Source: JADKHC01 sp047600805
Lineage (GTDB): Bacteria; Verrucomicrobiota; Verrucomicrobiia; Opitutales; Opitutaceae
DNA length: 64,000 nucleotides
Assembly (NCBI GenBank): GCA_047600805.1
Contig: JASGKG010000001.1
Span: 1,116,001 to 1,180,000 of the forward strand
Direction of reading: 5' to 3'
A program made the position numbers and the translations under genes. This document shows positions 8,697-18,253 of the stretch, one piece after another. Position 1 is the stretch's first letter, and the number at the start of each line of letters is the position of its first letter. The notes beneath the pieces are model-generated. The model was not told the DNA's origin. It saw only the letters and a list, made by a program, of their open reading frames with translations, and made no database searches.

Positions 8697-9677
8697 TCAC
8701 GCGTAGCGTTTTGCCAGTTGTGTTAGCGTATTTTTGACGCTTTTGCGCAGTTCGGCAGGAGCGAGCACCTCGGCGTCTGCGCCCCAGCTGAGTATCCAAC
8801 TTTCCACTTCAGGAAGTGCGCCAAGGTTCATCGAGAGTTCGATTCCGCCTCCGGGCAGCTCTTTGAGTTCTTGGGTATCGTGCCAAATGCGTTCACGTAC
8901 GCGGTCGGCGACTTTGGCTGTGAAACGGATGCGCACGTCGTAATTTCCTGTGCCGCCGAGCACACCGAGTGCGTTGGAGAAAAATTTTTCCGGTGAGAAA
9001 TCCTGGGGGCGGGCGAAGGTGTTTTTCGTCGTGCGAACGTCGGCGATGCGCGGCAACGCGAAGGTGCGCAGGGCGGTGCGCTCGACGTCGTGGCCGATCA
9101 AGTACCAAAGGTTTTGCCGGTGTGAAAGATGGTAGGGCTGCACCGTGCGTCGCGTGGCGCGTGAGTCGCCGGGTTTGCGGTAATCGAATTCCACCTCCTG
9201 CTGCTTGAGTACGGAACTGCTGAGGGCGTTGAACACGGCGAGGTCGGCTTTGCCCAAGCCCATGTTTTTGAACGACACCGCTCGCAGTTCGTCGGCGGGC
9301 GAAAATGATATTCGGTCTTTGAGGCCTCCGGTGAGTTTTTCGAAGGCAATCTCCAACTGCTTGTGAAACGGCGTGCCTTGGTATTGTTCGACGGCGCGCC
9401 GGGCGACGAGCAACGCCATCAATTCGCCTTCGGTTACTTGCACCGTCGGAAACGCGTTGACCGGGTGCGTGTAGCGGTAGGCGTTGATCTGCGGATCGAA
9501 CTCGATCGGGAGGTCCAAGCGATCGCGCATAAACGCGATGTCGCGCACGATGGTTTTTCGCGAAACTTCCAAGTCGCGCATCAAGCGCGTGCAGTTCACC
9601 AGCGCTCCTCGACGCAGTTCTTCGTGAATGCGCAGCATGCGTTCGAGCGGCGGACGTGAGAGTTTCGGTGCGAGCAT
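8697..9677 (-). CDS. HTH/WYL-domain transcriptional regulator
   Basis: A 326-residue YafY-like regulator. Residues 10-60 form a winged-helix DNA-binding region (LERMLRIHEELRRGA ... SRKTIVRDIAFM). The central and C-terminal part carries a WYL domain (RTVQPYHLSHRQNLWYLIGHD near residues 190-210) and a WCX-type extension. WYL proteins sense small ligands or nucleic acids. The gene lies 113 bp downstream of the PL26-like lyase on the same strand and may share its transcript, which would make it a candidate regulator of the pectin genes; this is inference. Confidence 0.85.
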   Translation of the reverse strand: MLAPKLSRPPLERMLRIHEELRRGALVNCTRLMRDLEVSRKTIVRDIAFMRDRLDLPIEFDPQINAYRYTHPVNAFPTVQVTEGELMALLVARRAVEQYQGTPFHKQLEIAFEKLTGGLKDRISFSPADELRAVSFKNMGLGKADLAVFNALSSSVLKQQEVEFDYRKPGDSRATRRTVQPYHLSHRQNLWYLIGHDVERTALRTFALPRIADVRTTKNTFARPQDFSPEKFFSNALGVLGGTGNYDVRIRFTAKVADRVRERIWHDTQELKELPGGGIELSMNLGALPEVESWILSWGADAEVLAPAELRKSVKNTLTQLAKRYA

Positions 9678-9790
9678 GGAGGAGGACGGGCGAACGGAGT
9701 AGAGTGACGCCGCGGCTTTCCTGCAAGTGCGGAGCCCGTCGACGGCCGACCGCGGGTGGCCGGAATGGCCTTGGAATCAGCGCCAAACGC

Positions 9791-12529
9791 TCAGTCTGAC
9801 GGCAACACGTCGCCCACCATCGCGAGGCATTGAATCGCGGCCAAGCCGAATTGCGCGGTGCCGTTCGTCGAGATCCACGCGATTTCGTCTCGCGGGTTGA
9901 GAGACGCTGGTCCTGTGATATGGTTTGGCCGCAAGTCGTGCGTGGGCTGCTTCGGTCCAACGTGGCGAAATTCTTCCCAGGCGCGCGCGGCGAGCGCTTT
10001 GTCTTTCTTTCGCATTGCTGCGTACGCCGTGAGGCGAGCGTGTCCCTGGCGCAAGGTTTCGTTGGGAAACTCCTGACCAAAAAGCCGCGTCTGTTCCTCG
10101 GGCGAGGCGTTGTAGATTTCGCAATACTGCAACCAGGCCCGGTCGTATTCTGGCACGTCGATGAGTTGCAGGATCTCCGCATTGATCTCGACAGCACCGA
10201 ACACTGCGTTGAGGTGGGACGCGCTCGCCCGATCATTGTGCGGGAACAGTTGTGCGGTGGCCGGCTCATAACCACCGCCGTTGTTGAACCAGCCGTTAGG
10301 CATAGCTGCGATGGACTTCATGCCAGCGACGATCTTATCTTTCCAGCGCACGTCGCCGGTGCGTTCCCATTCGGTCAACCACGCCGCAACGAACGAGCAC
10401 CAGTCCGTGCCGAAGCTCACGTTGGCCGGATGACTGTGATCTTCGCCACCGCGGCCGACTTTTCGGCCAGGGCTGATTTCGGCAACACGTTTGTCGCAAT
10501 CGATCAGTTCATGCATCAAGTCGCCGACACGCTCGTCGGCCGTGAGATAGTAGTAGAATCTTCGATACACCGCGGTGCTGATGCGAACTTGTTTCGCGCT
10601 GCAGCCCCAGTGCATGACGTTGTGCCGCGAACCGAGTCCTTGGAAGCGCCCAAGGTGGTAAACGTCCACTTCGCCGGTGTGGCGCGTCATCGCCTCTGCC
10701 ACGCGAAACACATCGGGGCGGCCCGTTCGTAGAAATGAGTACCAGAGCCACAAATCCGGCGAGAGTTCGGAGTTGTCCCAGGCAAAGCCGCCCACGTCGT
10801 AACGCCAGGTGTGGCGGTCGGCGTCGTAGGTGTGCATAAAGTCGCCGTAGTTCCAAAAGCCATACCAATGGCTTTGCTCGATCTGTTTTTTGTAATACTC
10901 GAAGCGCAGATCCAACTCGTCCTCGATCTTCGCACGGGCCGGGGTCGAACGATCGGCTACGCTCCAGATTCCGCCAAACGTGCCAGCCGCCTGATAATAT
11001 TCGGGGCGGCAAACGATGGTCGGTGGTTTGGTGAGCGCGTCGCCCAACTCTACGATGCGATCACGTGTCGGTGTTGCGACGAGCGCCCAAAGCATCATCT
11101 CGCTCGTGCGCGCAACGCCGTGTGGCGTGCCGAAACCGGGTTCATAGTCCTCGTAGGTGATGTTTAGGCCTTTGATCTGTTCTTGGTACGTGTCCTGACC
11201 CATCCCGTCGTGGTAAAAGCGCAGATCCATCGGCGCGGCCTCAGGTGACCAGAGCCAGAGCGTGACCTCGGCCTGATCGGACGCCGCGGCCGCGATACTC
11301 AGCTGCGTCGGATGGCTCTGCCAAAAGTTTCGGAGTCCGAACGCAGCTCCGCCCGAAGGGCTCCCTACGTAAACCATTCCGCTGGCCCGTTGCCCGAAGC
11401 CGCCTTTGACCCATGAATGCCCGGGCTGGGTGCGCTTGCGGATCTCAAACCCATCGGCGGAAAGTTGCGTGAGAGTATAATCGTTCCACACCGGCACGTA
11501 TTTTAATTCGTCGGCGACAGGGCGATTCCACTCCGATTGCGGCGGACAACGTTTTCCGGCGAGTTGTGCGGCGCGCAAGGCTGGGCCCGGATCGCGGCGC
11601 AGGCCGGTGAGACCTTGCACGGCCTCAGCCCAGAGTCCGGGGCTTTCGCCCGTAAAGCGAACGTGGCGATCGTAAGGCGCCTCACGCATCGGCACGCTGA
11701 AACGCACGCCGAGCCCGCGAATGAAGTCCTGCTGCTCGTCGCCGTCGAAAATGAACGTGTGCATCACGCGCACTGCTTCGCCTCCGGCGTAGAAATACAG
11801 CCGAACCACAAACGGTAGCCAGCCGCGACCGTTTGTTTTTGTGTGAACGCCTTCGATTTTCACGACGGCGCGCACGGGGCCGTTCTGTTCGAGCGTCACT
11901 TGCCGAATCTCGCCAATAAATTCTTCGCAGGTCACCGATTCGCCGGCTGTCACTTCTGGCCGATCCTGCCGAAGGCAGATTAGCCGGCCGTTCTGCGCAA
12001 TGACTTGATCGCCGCGCGAAATCGTTTCGATCAAAGCCGTCCCTTTTTTGGGAACGCGGCAGCGGATCACCCCGGTGTCGATTTCTACAGCCTCCCTTGT
12101 TTCCTTGGCGGTGAGCGGCTGTTTCGGTTGTGCAGGAGTCCCCGGGGTTAGCTCATAGCGATCCGCAGCGGGCGCGTCGGCGGGCATCGCATGGCCGGTC
12201 CACTTCAGGCTTCCGTCGGGCCAAGTCGCGAGTGCCCACGACTGAACCGGTACAGCTGCACCTGAAGCGGTGCGAAGCGCGAACGTCGTGTTTTTCGGAT
12301 ATTTCCCGTGCGGCCATGGCGTGCCCCAAGTCGTGCCAGGCATGGCGCTCGGAGCTCTGCCGTCGAGCCAGTGGAGGGGAGCGATGTTTTCCGGCAACGG
12401 CTCCTTTAATGCCGGAGCCGTGCGAGGTGCGTTGGACTGCTCCTTCGCAGAGAGGCGGGAGATAATTGAGGTGCTGGCGGCGGCCAGCGCGGCCGACCGC
12501 ATGAAATCGCGCCGGGTAACAGTTTTCAT
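9791..12529 (-). CDS. exo-rhamnogalacturonan lyase family protein (PL26/YetA-like), Tat-exported
   Basis: A 912-residue protein with a twin-arginine signal (TRRDFMRSAALAAAS). The mature N-terminus reads APLHWLDG, followed by TTWGTPWPHGKYP and LATWPDGSLKWT, which I recognise as the pattern of the PcRGLX/YetA family containing the exo-acting rhamnogalacturonan lyases (PL26). Such enzymes release unsaturated galacturonosyl-rhamnose from rhamnogalacturonan I. This fits the rhamnose pathway at 47-58 kb. A 119-bp gap separates it from the unknown exported protein upstream. Family confidence is good; exact substrate is inferred. Confidence 0.75.
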   Translation of the reverse strand: MKTVTRRDFMRSAALAAASTSIISRLSAKEQSNAPRTAPALKEPLPENIAPLHWLDGRAPSAMPGTTWGTPWPHGKYPKNTTFALRTASGAAVPVQSWALATWPDGSLKWTGHAMPADAPAADRYELTPGTPAQPKQPLTAKETREAVEIDTGVIRCRVPKKGTALIETISRGDQVIAQNGRLICLRQDRPEVTAGESVTCEEFIGEIRQVTLEQNGPVRAVVKIEGVHTKTNGRGWLPFVVRLYFYAGGEAVRVMHTFIFDGDEQQDFIRGLGVRFSVPMREAPYDRHVRFTGESPGLWAEAVQGLTGLRRDPGPALRAAQLAGKRCPPQSEWNRPVADELKYVPVWNDYTLTQLSADGFEIRKRTQPGHSWVKGGFGQRASGMVYVGSPSGGAAFGLRNFWQSHPTQLSIAAAASDQAEVTLWLWSPEAAPMDLRFYHDGMGQDTYQEQIKGLNITYEDYEPGFGTPHGVARTSEMMLWALVATPTRDRIVELGDALTKPPTIVCRPEYYQAAGTFGGIWSVADRSTPARAKIEDELDLRFEYYKKQIEQSHWYGFWNYGDFMHTYDADRHTWRYDVGGFAWDNSELSPDLWLWYSFLRTGRPDVFRVAEAMTRHTGEVDVYHLGRFQGLGSRHNVMHWGCSAKQVRISTAVYRRFYYYLTADERVGDLMHELIDCDKRVAEISPGRKVGRGGEDHSHPANVSFGTDWCSFVAAWLTEWERTGDVRWKDKIVAGMKSIAAMPNGWFNNGGGYEPATAQLFPHNDRASASHLNAVFGAVEINAEILQLIDVPEYDRAWLQYCEIYNASPEEQTRLFGQEFPNETLRQGHARLTAYAAMRKKDKALAARAWEEFRHVGPKQPTHDLRPNHITGPASLNPRDEIAWISTNGTAQFGLAAIQCLAMVGDVLPSD

Positions 12530-12648
12530 CGTTTAGCTTGGGGCCATTTCTCTGACGCAGGCTGCGTGGTTGGGTTACGTGGGGAGAATTCACCAGAACA
12601 CCAGCGCGAATCCGCGAGAGAAAAGAGGTTCCGTGCGGCTCTTCCGGC

Positions 12649-14649
12649 TTACGGATTTGGCGCGGTGAAGAGCCGATCGTAGTCCATCCAGTGGGCGTTC
12701 ATGATATCGATCTTTCGTTTTAGCTGTGCGGGGAGGTTCGGCCCGAGGCGCATGATGGTTTCCTCTTCGGCGACGGGCGCGAGATCGAGGAGCGGTTGCG
12801 ATGTGCTTTGCAGCAGCTGGAGCAAGCGCACGGTGTTGTCGACTTCGCGACGCGCGATGCCGACTAGATCGGTGCGATCCCAACTATTCTGTGCGCCGAG
12901 CGGCGGATTGGCTTCGGGTTTAACGCCGAGACTTTTCACGCGGTCCAACTGCGCTTGATACGAGACCATGTTGTCGGCGGTGCGCAGCAGGCAGAGCGTC
13001 ACTTCGAGCCGACGTGCAAAAACGTTCCAGCGTTCCTTCGCTGCGCTGTCCGCCGCGCTGTCGCGGATCTTTCGGACGTGGCCGATTGCGAGTTCGAGGT
13101 CTGGCACAACAGTTTCGATCACGCGTTGGAAAAGCAGACGGGCGCCGTAGCCTTCGTACATGCGCATCGCTTGAATATCGATGAGGTTATCGGCCTGCTC
13201 TTCGCCTTTGGCCTGAAAAAGAAACGGGCGATAGTAGCTCTTGTCGGCTGCCGAGAGTTCGCTCGGGAACGGCACCATCGGTCGATTGATCCAGCGGTTG
13301 AGCACATGGCCAAACTGGATCATATCGCCAAAATCGAGCGCTTCTAAACGCCGTCCGGCATCGTCAAGCAAGAGCCAGGTAGCGAGCAGTGTGTCGGCGT
13401 TCTTTTCTCCCGCTTCGCTCGCGGCGAACGAGCGTAGCGTTGCCAGTTTTTCCACCACATTGCTCTGTCGGTTCTGCTTGGTGGCTTCGTAGAGCCGCGC
13501 GTTGAACTCGATGACGGCTTCGTCGGGCCGCAGGCTGACGAGGCGACGTGTCGGTTCGCTCGCGCTTGGTGTTGCGGCGGCTTCGGGGTTCCGTTCGGCC
13601 TGCTCGCTCTGGAGGCGTTGTGCGGCCGCCGACGTTTCCAATTTGCCCGTTCGCAACCACCGCAGGTCCGGCACGATCAGCCCGACGACCGGGTAAAACG
13701 CTCCGTTCGCGTAGGCGTCGCTCGCACGCAAACCTCCGAATGGACGCCCGTCCGGACCTTCGCGGCCCAGCACGGCGATGCCGCGCGGAAGCCGCCGCAG
13801 GGTTGCGTCGAGCGTCTCGGGGGAAAGCGACGGCGTCATCCATTGGCGCGGCGTAATCGGGTTCAAATTGATTTCGATCTCATGTCCGACCTCTTTGGCC
13901 GCGTCTTTGAGTGCTACCAAATACGACGAGATGCGCTCGGACATCGGCCGGTGTTCACACTCGCTCGGTCCGTTGGGTCCGGGATAAAGCGCGGGCACCC
14001 AACAGAAACCCGAACCAGAGTCTTCCGTCAAAAAGCTGAACGTCTCAACTTCAGGACAACGCTTGAGCAGCGTCTGCAAGGCTTCGCGATAGAGGCGAAT
14101 CGTGTCGGGCTGATCGACGCACATTGAGAAGCGGGCCGTGCGCGAACGATTCGGTTGATCGACGCGCGGTCCTCTTAAATGCGGGTACGCAGTGAAAAAC
14201 GCTTCCGGCATCACTTGGGGAATATTCGACGCCCAGTGCGCTTTCAGGCCGAGCTTGCGCAAAATTTTGCAACGCTCTTCCAAGATCGCCGTCACCCGCG
14301 CCGCGTAGTTGTTATCCACATACGGCGCCACTTCGGCAGGCGGATAGAGTTTCAAAAAGTCCGGTCGTTGGATGTACCAGGCCGGGTAGGGGTCGTTAGC
14401 CGGTTGAAATTGCCATTGAGCGGTTGGCAGGTTTTCCGTGAGCGGCACGTGCGTTGCGCCGAGTCGTTTGGCGAGCACGGCCTTGCGCTCGAACTTTGCC
14501 AGCTCGGCGGTATCGCTGGCAGAGAACAAAGCCGTTGTTGCCGACGGTTGCGCGGCCGCGCGTGATTCAGGGGCAGCAGCCAGCGCTTCTCCTGTGAGCA
14601 ACGAAGAGAGCGAAACCGCGAACGAGAGAAAAGAAGCCAGGGATTTCAT
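12649..14649 (-). CDS. unrecognised exported 666-residue protein beside the PL26 gene
   Basis: The N-terminus is a signal peptide (MKSLASFLSFAVSLSSLLTGEALA). I cannot assign a family. The first half has features of a TIM-barrel hydrolase: KLGLKAHWASNIPQVMPEAFF, then VETFSFLTEDSGSGFCW with an acidic pair at a likely strand end, then EIEINLNPITPRQW. The second half is helical with Ala/Glu-rich stretches (residues 330-480) and many Leu/Arg heptads. It is encoded immediately upstream of the PL26-like lyase on the same strand. A role in rhamnogalacturonan breakdown is inferred only from that. Confidence 0.7.
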   Translation of the reverse strand: MKSLASFLSFAVSLSSLLTGEALAAAPESRAAAQPSATTALFSASDTAELAKFERKAVLAKRLGATHVPLTENLPTAQWQFQPANDPYPAWYIQRPDFLKLYPPAEVAPYVDNNYAARVTAILEERCKILRKLGLKAHWASNIPQVMPEAFFTAYPHLRGPRVDQPNRSRTARFSMCVDQPDTIRLYREALQTLLKRCPEVETFSFLTEDSGSGFCWVPALYPGPNGPSECEHRPMSERISSYLVALKDAAKEVGHEIEINLNPITPRQWMTPSLSPETLDATLRRLPRGIAVLGREGPDGRPFGGLRASDAYANGAFYPVVGLIVPDLRWLRTGKLETSAAAQRLQSEQAERNPEAAATPSASEPTRRLVSLRPDEAVIEFNARLYEATKQNRQSNVVEKLATLRSFAASEAGEKNADTLLATWLLLDDAGRRLEALDFGDMIQFGHVLNRWINRPMVPFPSELSAADKSYYRPFLFQAKGEEQADNLIDIQAMRMYEGYGARLLFQRVIETVVPDLELAIGHVRKIRDSAADSAAKERWNVFARRLEVTLCLLRTADNMVSYQAQLDRVKSLGVKPEANPPLGAQNSWDRTDLVGIARREVDNTVRLLQLLQSTSQPLLDLAPVAEEETIMRLGPNLPAQLKRKIDIMNAHWMDYDRLFTAPNP

Positions 14650-14905
14650 GGGGAGTCGGGTGTGGAAAATGTAGAAAGGTTCTCATCTCGAACAAAGGGT
14701 TATTCTGCCGTTCAGTTTGATTGCTGCTTCGGTACGGCGTATCGACGCTCCCGCGTCGTGGGCAAAAGCACCTCAGCAAGAGCTGTCCACATTTCGAAAC
14801 GTTCCTGAGGCGGTACAGGTTCCGTTAACTCCATCGGTCGTCTGCTTTCAGTCGCTCGTATTCGAGCTTTCGGGAAAGCATCGCGAGCCGGGACCACCGG
14901 CGCGA

Positions 14906-15310
14906 TTAGGCGTTTTTCTGCGAACTGCTTCGTAGAAACTTCGGCAGATGCGAATCGAGCGTCACCCAAGGCAGGCGATCTTCTGTCCAGATGATTTTCT
15001 GTGGAGCGAAGGGCGCTGGGTTGTCGAGCGAGGCGATGGTGACGTCGATGGTTTCGCCTTCAGGAGAATCTTCGAAGAACAAGTGCGTACCGCAGCACGC
15101 GGCGAACGATCTCACACGGTCTGCGTGGAGCACTTTGCGAACGGCGCCTTGAGTGATCTTGCATTGGCTACGTTGGACAGTTCCCCATGTCACGTAAGGC
15201 GCGCCCGCACTGCGGCGGCAATCGATGCAATGGCAGTCGCCGATCGACTGCGGTGCCGCTAAAAGTTCGTATCGAGTCCCGCCGCAAAGGCATCCGCCGT
15301 GTAAGTCCAT
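14906..15310 (-). CDS. GFA (glutathione-dependent formaldehyde-activating-like) zinc protein
   Basis: A 134-residue protein with the GFA/CENP-V fold signatures: GGCLCGGTRYE at the N-terminus, CHCIDCRRSAGAPY near residue 28, and a further Cys pair AACCGTHLFF near residue 72. These cysteines bind structural and catalytic zinc ions in the family. Most bacterial members have no proven substrate. The 256 bp between this gene and 14650 hold no convincing coding frame. Confidence 0.88.
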   Translation of the reverse strand: MDLHGGCLCGGTRYELLAAPQSIGDCHCIDCRRSAGAPYVTWGTVQRSQCKITQGAVRKVLHADRVRSFAACCGTHLFFEDSPEGETIDVTIASLDNPAPFAPQKIIWTEDRLPWVTLDSHLPKFLRSSSQKNA

Positions 15311-15384
15311 AGTCGTCCTTTCGTGTCACGGACTATGAACGCGTTTGCCGCGCAGCGCCAGTCGTCGGAGGCTTTTAGGTCTTA

Positions 15385-16359
15385 CTAAGGCGTGGCAGTG
15401 CCGTAAGCGGCGACGAGCGCTTTGTACTCAGTTTCCGAGAGTGGCAGGATCGAACCGTGGCGGAAGTGGAACGGAAAACTGAAACCCTCGCCCGGTGCAA
15501 ACTGCCCGCTTGAGAGATCGTGCGTGACGAAAGGTTTGTAGCCGCCTTTTTCGCGATAGTGGTCGAGGATCAGGCACCAGCTGGCTTTTTTGTCTCCGGA
15601 CGCCGGTTCGACGATGTAGCACTCGGGGCCTTCGTAACCGCGGAGGGCGGCGAGCGAAAACCCCGAAACCTCTTTCCATGTTCCCATCAGCTTGTCGCTT
15701 TCCTCCATCGTGATCGCTTTTACTTTTTCGTCCTTCGTGAAGCGGTAATACTTCGCGCCTTCGCGGACGATCGTGGTGTCGATCAGTGTGTTTTCTTTTT
15801 CGATGTAAACAAACGGAGCGCTGAAGCTCTTGAAATCCTTTGTCCGCGCAGCCCAGATGCGGTGCTTGTTGAAATCGTCGTCCTTCGTTGTCGAAGCCCA
15901 GAACACGAGATAATCGCCCGCCTCCTCATCGTAAACGGCCTCGGGCGCCCAGGTGCAGCCGGCGTTTTCAGGCGCGACGGCGACGAGTCTTGGTTCTGAC
16001 CAGTGGATTAGGTCGGTGGATTCCCAGATGACGATCGAACGACTGCCCGCGCGCACGGCACGTTTCCAGTCGCGGTTGAGGGCGATCGACAGATCCGTCG
16101 CGATCAGTACGAACTTCTTTCCGTCGTGCGTGCGCAAGAGGTACGGATCGCGCACTCCTTTTTCTCCGACTGCGCTCACGAGCACGGGCTCGCCGCCTTT
16201 CAACGCTTCCCACTTTCGACCGTCGCGGCTTGTCGCAAAATAGATCTGTTCGGTCATGGGCGTCTGCTCGCCCTTGAAAGTCACGAATAGATAGCCGCCG
16301 TCCGCGCCGAACAGTTGGCTCAAGCTGATGAGGAAAAGAAGGGGAAGCAGTCTCGTCAT
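15385..16359 (-). CDS. exported GH43-like glycoside hydrolase
   Basis: The ATG at 16359 (or 16368) gives about 324 residues with a signal peptide (MTRLLPLLFLISLSQLFGA). The sequence follows a five-bladed propeller pattern as in GH43 and related families: YFATSRDGRKWEAL, VRDPYLLRTHDGKKFV carrying the putative catalytic Asp, IVIWESTDLIHWSEPR, and CTWAPEAVYDEEAGDYLVFW with the putative Glu. Members act on arabinan or xylan side chains. An upstream in-frame extension to 16521 lacks signal-peptide character and is not adopted. Confidence 0.8.
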   Translation of the reverse strand: MTRLLPLLFLISLSQLFGADGGYLFVTFKGEQTPMTEQIYFATSRDGRKWEALKGGEPVLVSAVGEKGVRDPYLLRTHDGKKFVLIATDLSIALNRDWKRAVRAGSRSIVIWESTDLIHWSEPRLVAVAPENAGCTWAPEAVYDEEAGDYLVFWASTTKDDDFNKHRIWAARTKDFKSFSAPFVYIEKENTLIDTTIVREGAKYYRFTKDEKVKAITMEESDKLMGTWKEVSGFSLAALRGYEGPECYIVEPASGDKKASWCLILDHYREKGGYKPFVTHDLSSGQFAPGEGFSFPFHFRHGSILPLSETEYKALVAAYGTATP

Positions 16360-16531
16360 GGCGCGCATCTTTGCAGTGCGGTGCAGGAATGAAAGGTGTT
16401 TTCTACCTTTACCGTCAGCACGAGGAGCGGAAAGCGAGGTGAGCGGCAGAAGGAGGTCTTCGTGACTCGGCAGGGATGCCTGGCCTTGCCTACGAAACGA
16501 CAGGAGAATTTTTAGCGCCAAGTCGGAGACC

Positions 16532-16909
16532 TCAGCGGGCTTCGGGCGGCAGATACCGAATGTCGGCGGAGAAGCGCGCGTGACTGGCGGGATCGACAGG
16601 CTTGTGCTTCACGGCGGTGCGGGCGGGAAACGAGCCGAGGTAATTGCCGGCTTTCCAGTTATGTGCCGGTCGGATCGGACGCGGGGCAAAGCCGCCGCCA
16701 CAGTTTGGGCAGATGTTGTGGATCACGTTTTCCACGCAATCCGCGCAGAACGTGCATTCAAAGCTGCAGATCATCGCCTCTTTCGAGCTTGGCGGGAGCG
16801 GTTTGTTGCAGTTCTCGCAAGTCGGGCGAAGCGCCAATGCCTCGATCACGTCGAAGTCCTCTTCGGAGATCTTATATTTGCGGCGGATTTCTTCTTTCGT
16901 GATCGGCAT
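16532..16909 (-). CDS. DUF1272-type zinc-binding protein
   Basis: Starting at the ATG at 16909 gives 125 residues. The centre reads LRPTCENCNKPLPPSSKEA followed by ICSFECTFCADCVE and NICPNCGG: eight cysteines in CxxC pairs that match the DUF1272 zinc-ribbon-like family (normally under 80 residues). Here the motif is preceded by a 28-residue helix and followed by a C-terminal tail. The longer frame to 16999 adds four more Cys/Trp-rich codons of doubtful value. Function unknown. Confidence 0.72.
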   Translation of the reverse strand: MPITKEEIRRKYKISEEDFDVIEALALRPTCENCNKPLPPSSKEAMICSFECTFCADCVENVIHNICPNCGGGFAPRPIRPAHNWKAGNYLGSFPARTAVKHKPVDPASHARFSADIRYLPPEAR

Positions 16910-17156
16910 AGAGCGGTGGAAGCGTTGCCGACACGCTGCGCATAACGGCCGATTTCGCCAGTGGCGCATGAATATTTCGAATGCGGTTCGAGGTGGCACA
17001 TGCGTCCCTTGCGCCTTCTTGAACGTTATCTCCGGGCTGCGTTGTTCAACCTCCGCTGAATGAAAGGGCAGGGCACGCTTCCCTTCGCCTTCCTAAACGG
17101 TTTCCGCTGCCGCACAGTTCAACCTGCTCGAAGTGCGGGGTTCCGCCTCAAGACAG

Positions 17157-17191
17157 GGACTGAACATTACTCCTAAGAGAATGTTCAGTCC
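17157..17191 (-). terminator. perfect 12-bp stem hairpin downstream of the 17211 gene
   Basis: GGACTGAACATT (17157-17168) is exactly complementary to AATGTTCAGTCC (17180-17191) with an 11-base loop. It lies 20 bp beyond the stop of the minus-strand gene at 17211. There is no T-run, so it may be a terminator or an RNA-stabilising stem. Confidence 0.5.
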
Positions 17192-17210
17192 TGACTTTGG
17201 GGCGAGTCTG

Positions 17211-17585
17211 TTAGGCCTTGGTCGTAGTTCTGGCGGCGTTGGCTCTGCGGCTCAGGCCGGACTTGCGCTCGCTTTTCCGAACGTAGCCCATGGTCTCGTA
17301 CAGCTCGCCGTCTTCGCCTTCCTCCTCATCCGATTTCACCGCATTGACGACACGAAGAGCGACCTTCAGTCCGGTGGCGTCGGCGATGTCGCGCTCGCTG
17401 TGCGCAGCGGTGAGCTCGTTTTCGAGTCGCGAGATTTTGGTCCGGACTGTGGTGCTGGGCGTAAGTGCGCGGGCGATGAATTGCTCCGACGTCATGTTAG
17501 CGAAGATCTTCGTGGGACGTAGATTGGTCCAAGCAGCGACGATCTTTTGAATCTTCTCGTAATCAGTTTTAGGGCCATTGGCCAT
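17211..17585 (-). CDS. small hypothetical protein
   Basis: A 124-residue cytoplasmic protein with no recognised domain. It starts MANGPKTDYEKIQKIVAAW, has a helical central part (RTKISRLENELTAAHSERD), then an acidic patch DEEEGEDGELYE followed by MGYVRKSERKSGLSRR and a basic tail ending in TTTKA. The acidic-then-basic pattern suggests nucleic acid or protein binding. The gene stands alone, with a perfect hairpin just downstream and the 21-bp repeat region upstream. I have an impression of similar short proteins in related bacteria but cannot name the family. Confidence 0.65.
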   Translation of the reverse strand: MANGPKTDYEKIQKIVAAWTNLRPTKIFANMTSEQFIARALTPSTTVRTKISRLENELTAAHSERDIADATGLKVALRVVNAVKSDEEEGEDGELYETMGYVRKSERKSGLSRRANAARTTTKA

Positions 17586-17854
17586 GGTCGTACTTTTTTT
17601 GATGTTCTAGTCTTATGCGGCATCACCGTGATCCCGCTGCTAAGGTTATTCCGAAAATGCGGCCAACTGTTTCAGGATCTCTGACGACGCGTTAACCTAT
17701 TAGCAAAACCAGTCTATATCGTTAGTGCGGCTGATGAGTTGCGGCTAATTAGCCGGTAGATGCAGGTTCCTGGCGTTATTGGAGAGTGGACTGTGGTTTT
17801 AGTTGCAAATGATTCGCTGAAGGCGGCGACGTTTAGGCCTTAGGAACGCTTTCC

Positions 17855-18169
17855 ATCGCCACCGGTGTCTTCGCCGTCGCTCACGGTGCATCCACCGTGA
17901 ACGACAGACGAACCACCGTTGAAGACGTTGCGCCCACCGCGAGCGGCGGTGAGCCCACCGTTGATAAAGTTACGCGTAACGTCAGTGAAGTTGCGCATAA
18001 CTCTACCGAAGTGGCGTCCCACTTAGGTCACGTTGCATTCGCCTAAACTCACGTTGGGTCGAACGTTGATCGAGGTACGCCCGACCTGTCTCAAGTTCTG
18101 CAAAACGTCACTGACGGTAGGCATAACACCGGCCGGGAAACGCGTAACCACATGGGCCGGAGCGCAAAC
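17855..18169. repeat. degenerate 21-bp tandem array (about 15 units)
   Basis: The gene-free stretch 17586-18253 holds 15 consecutive 21-bp units beginning at 17855. In register, the last base is C in all 15 units, base 10 is G in 13, base 4 is a purine in 14, base 12 is T in 11 and base 15 is G in 11. Adjacent units at 17960 and 17981 share 15 of 21 bases. Both strands read heptapeptides but are broken by stops (TAA at 18044 on plus; TAA in the 18023 unit on minus). The flanks 17586-17833 and 18170-18253 show nothing clear. Confidence 0.7.
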
Positions 18170-18253
18170 GGCTTTGCGCAGAGTCGCTCAACGATGGAGT
18201 TGCATCTGTGCGAACATTAGTACACGTATCCTCAACAGTTCTACAGCTTCACT

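Noticed and set aside
8893..10275. 460-codon minus-strand open frame overlapping the WYL regulator and the PL26-like gene
   Set aside because: It is a shadow frame rich in Arg and Pro, spans two well-supported genes and has no recognisable motif.
17840..18022. 60-codon minus-strand gene in the 21-bp array
   Set aside because: It begins at a GTG inside the array, and the same repeat continues upstream past a stop; treated as repeat rather than gene.
17855..18169. CRISPR array
   Set aside because: The units are 21 bp with no separate spacers and are degenerate; there are no cas genes.
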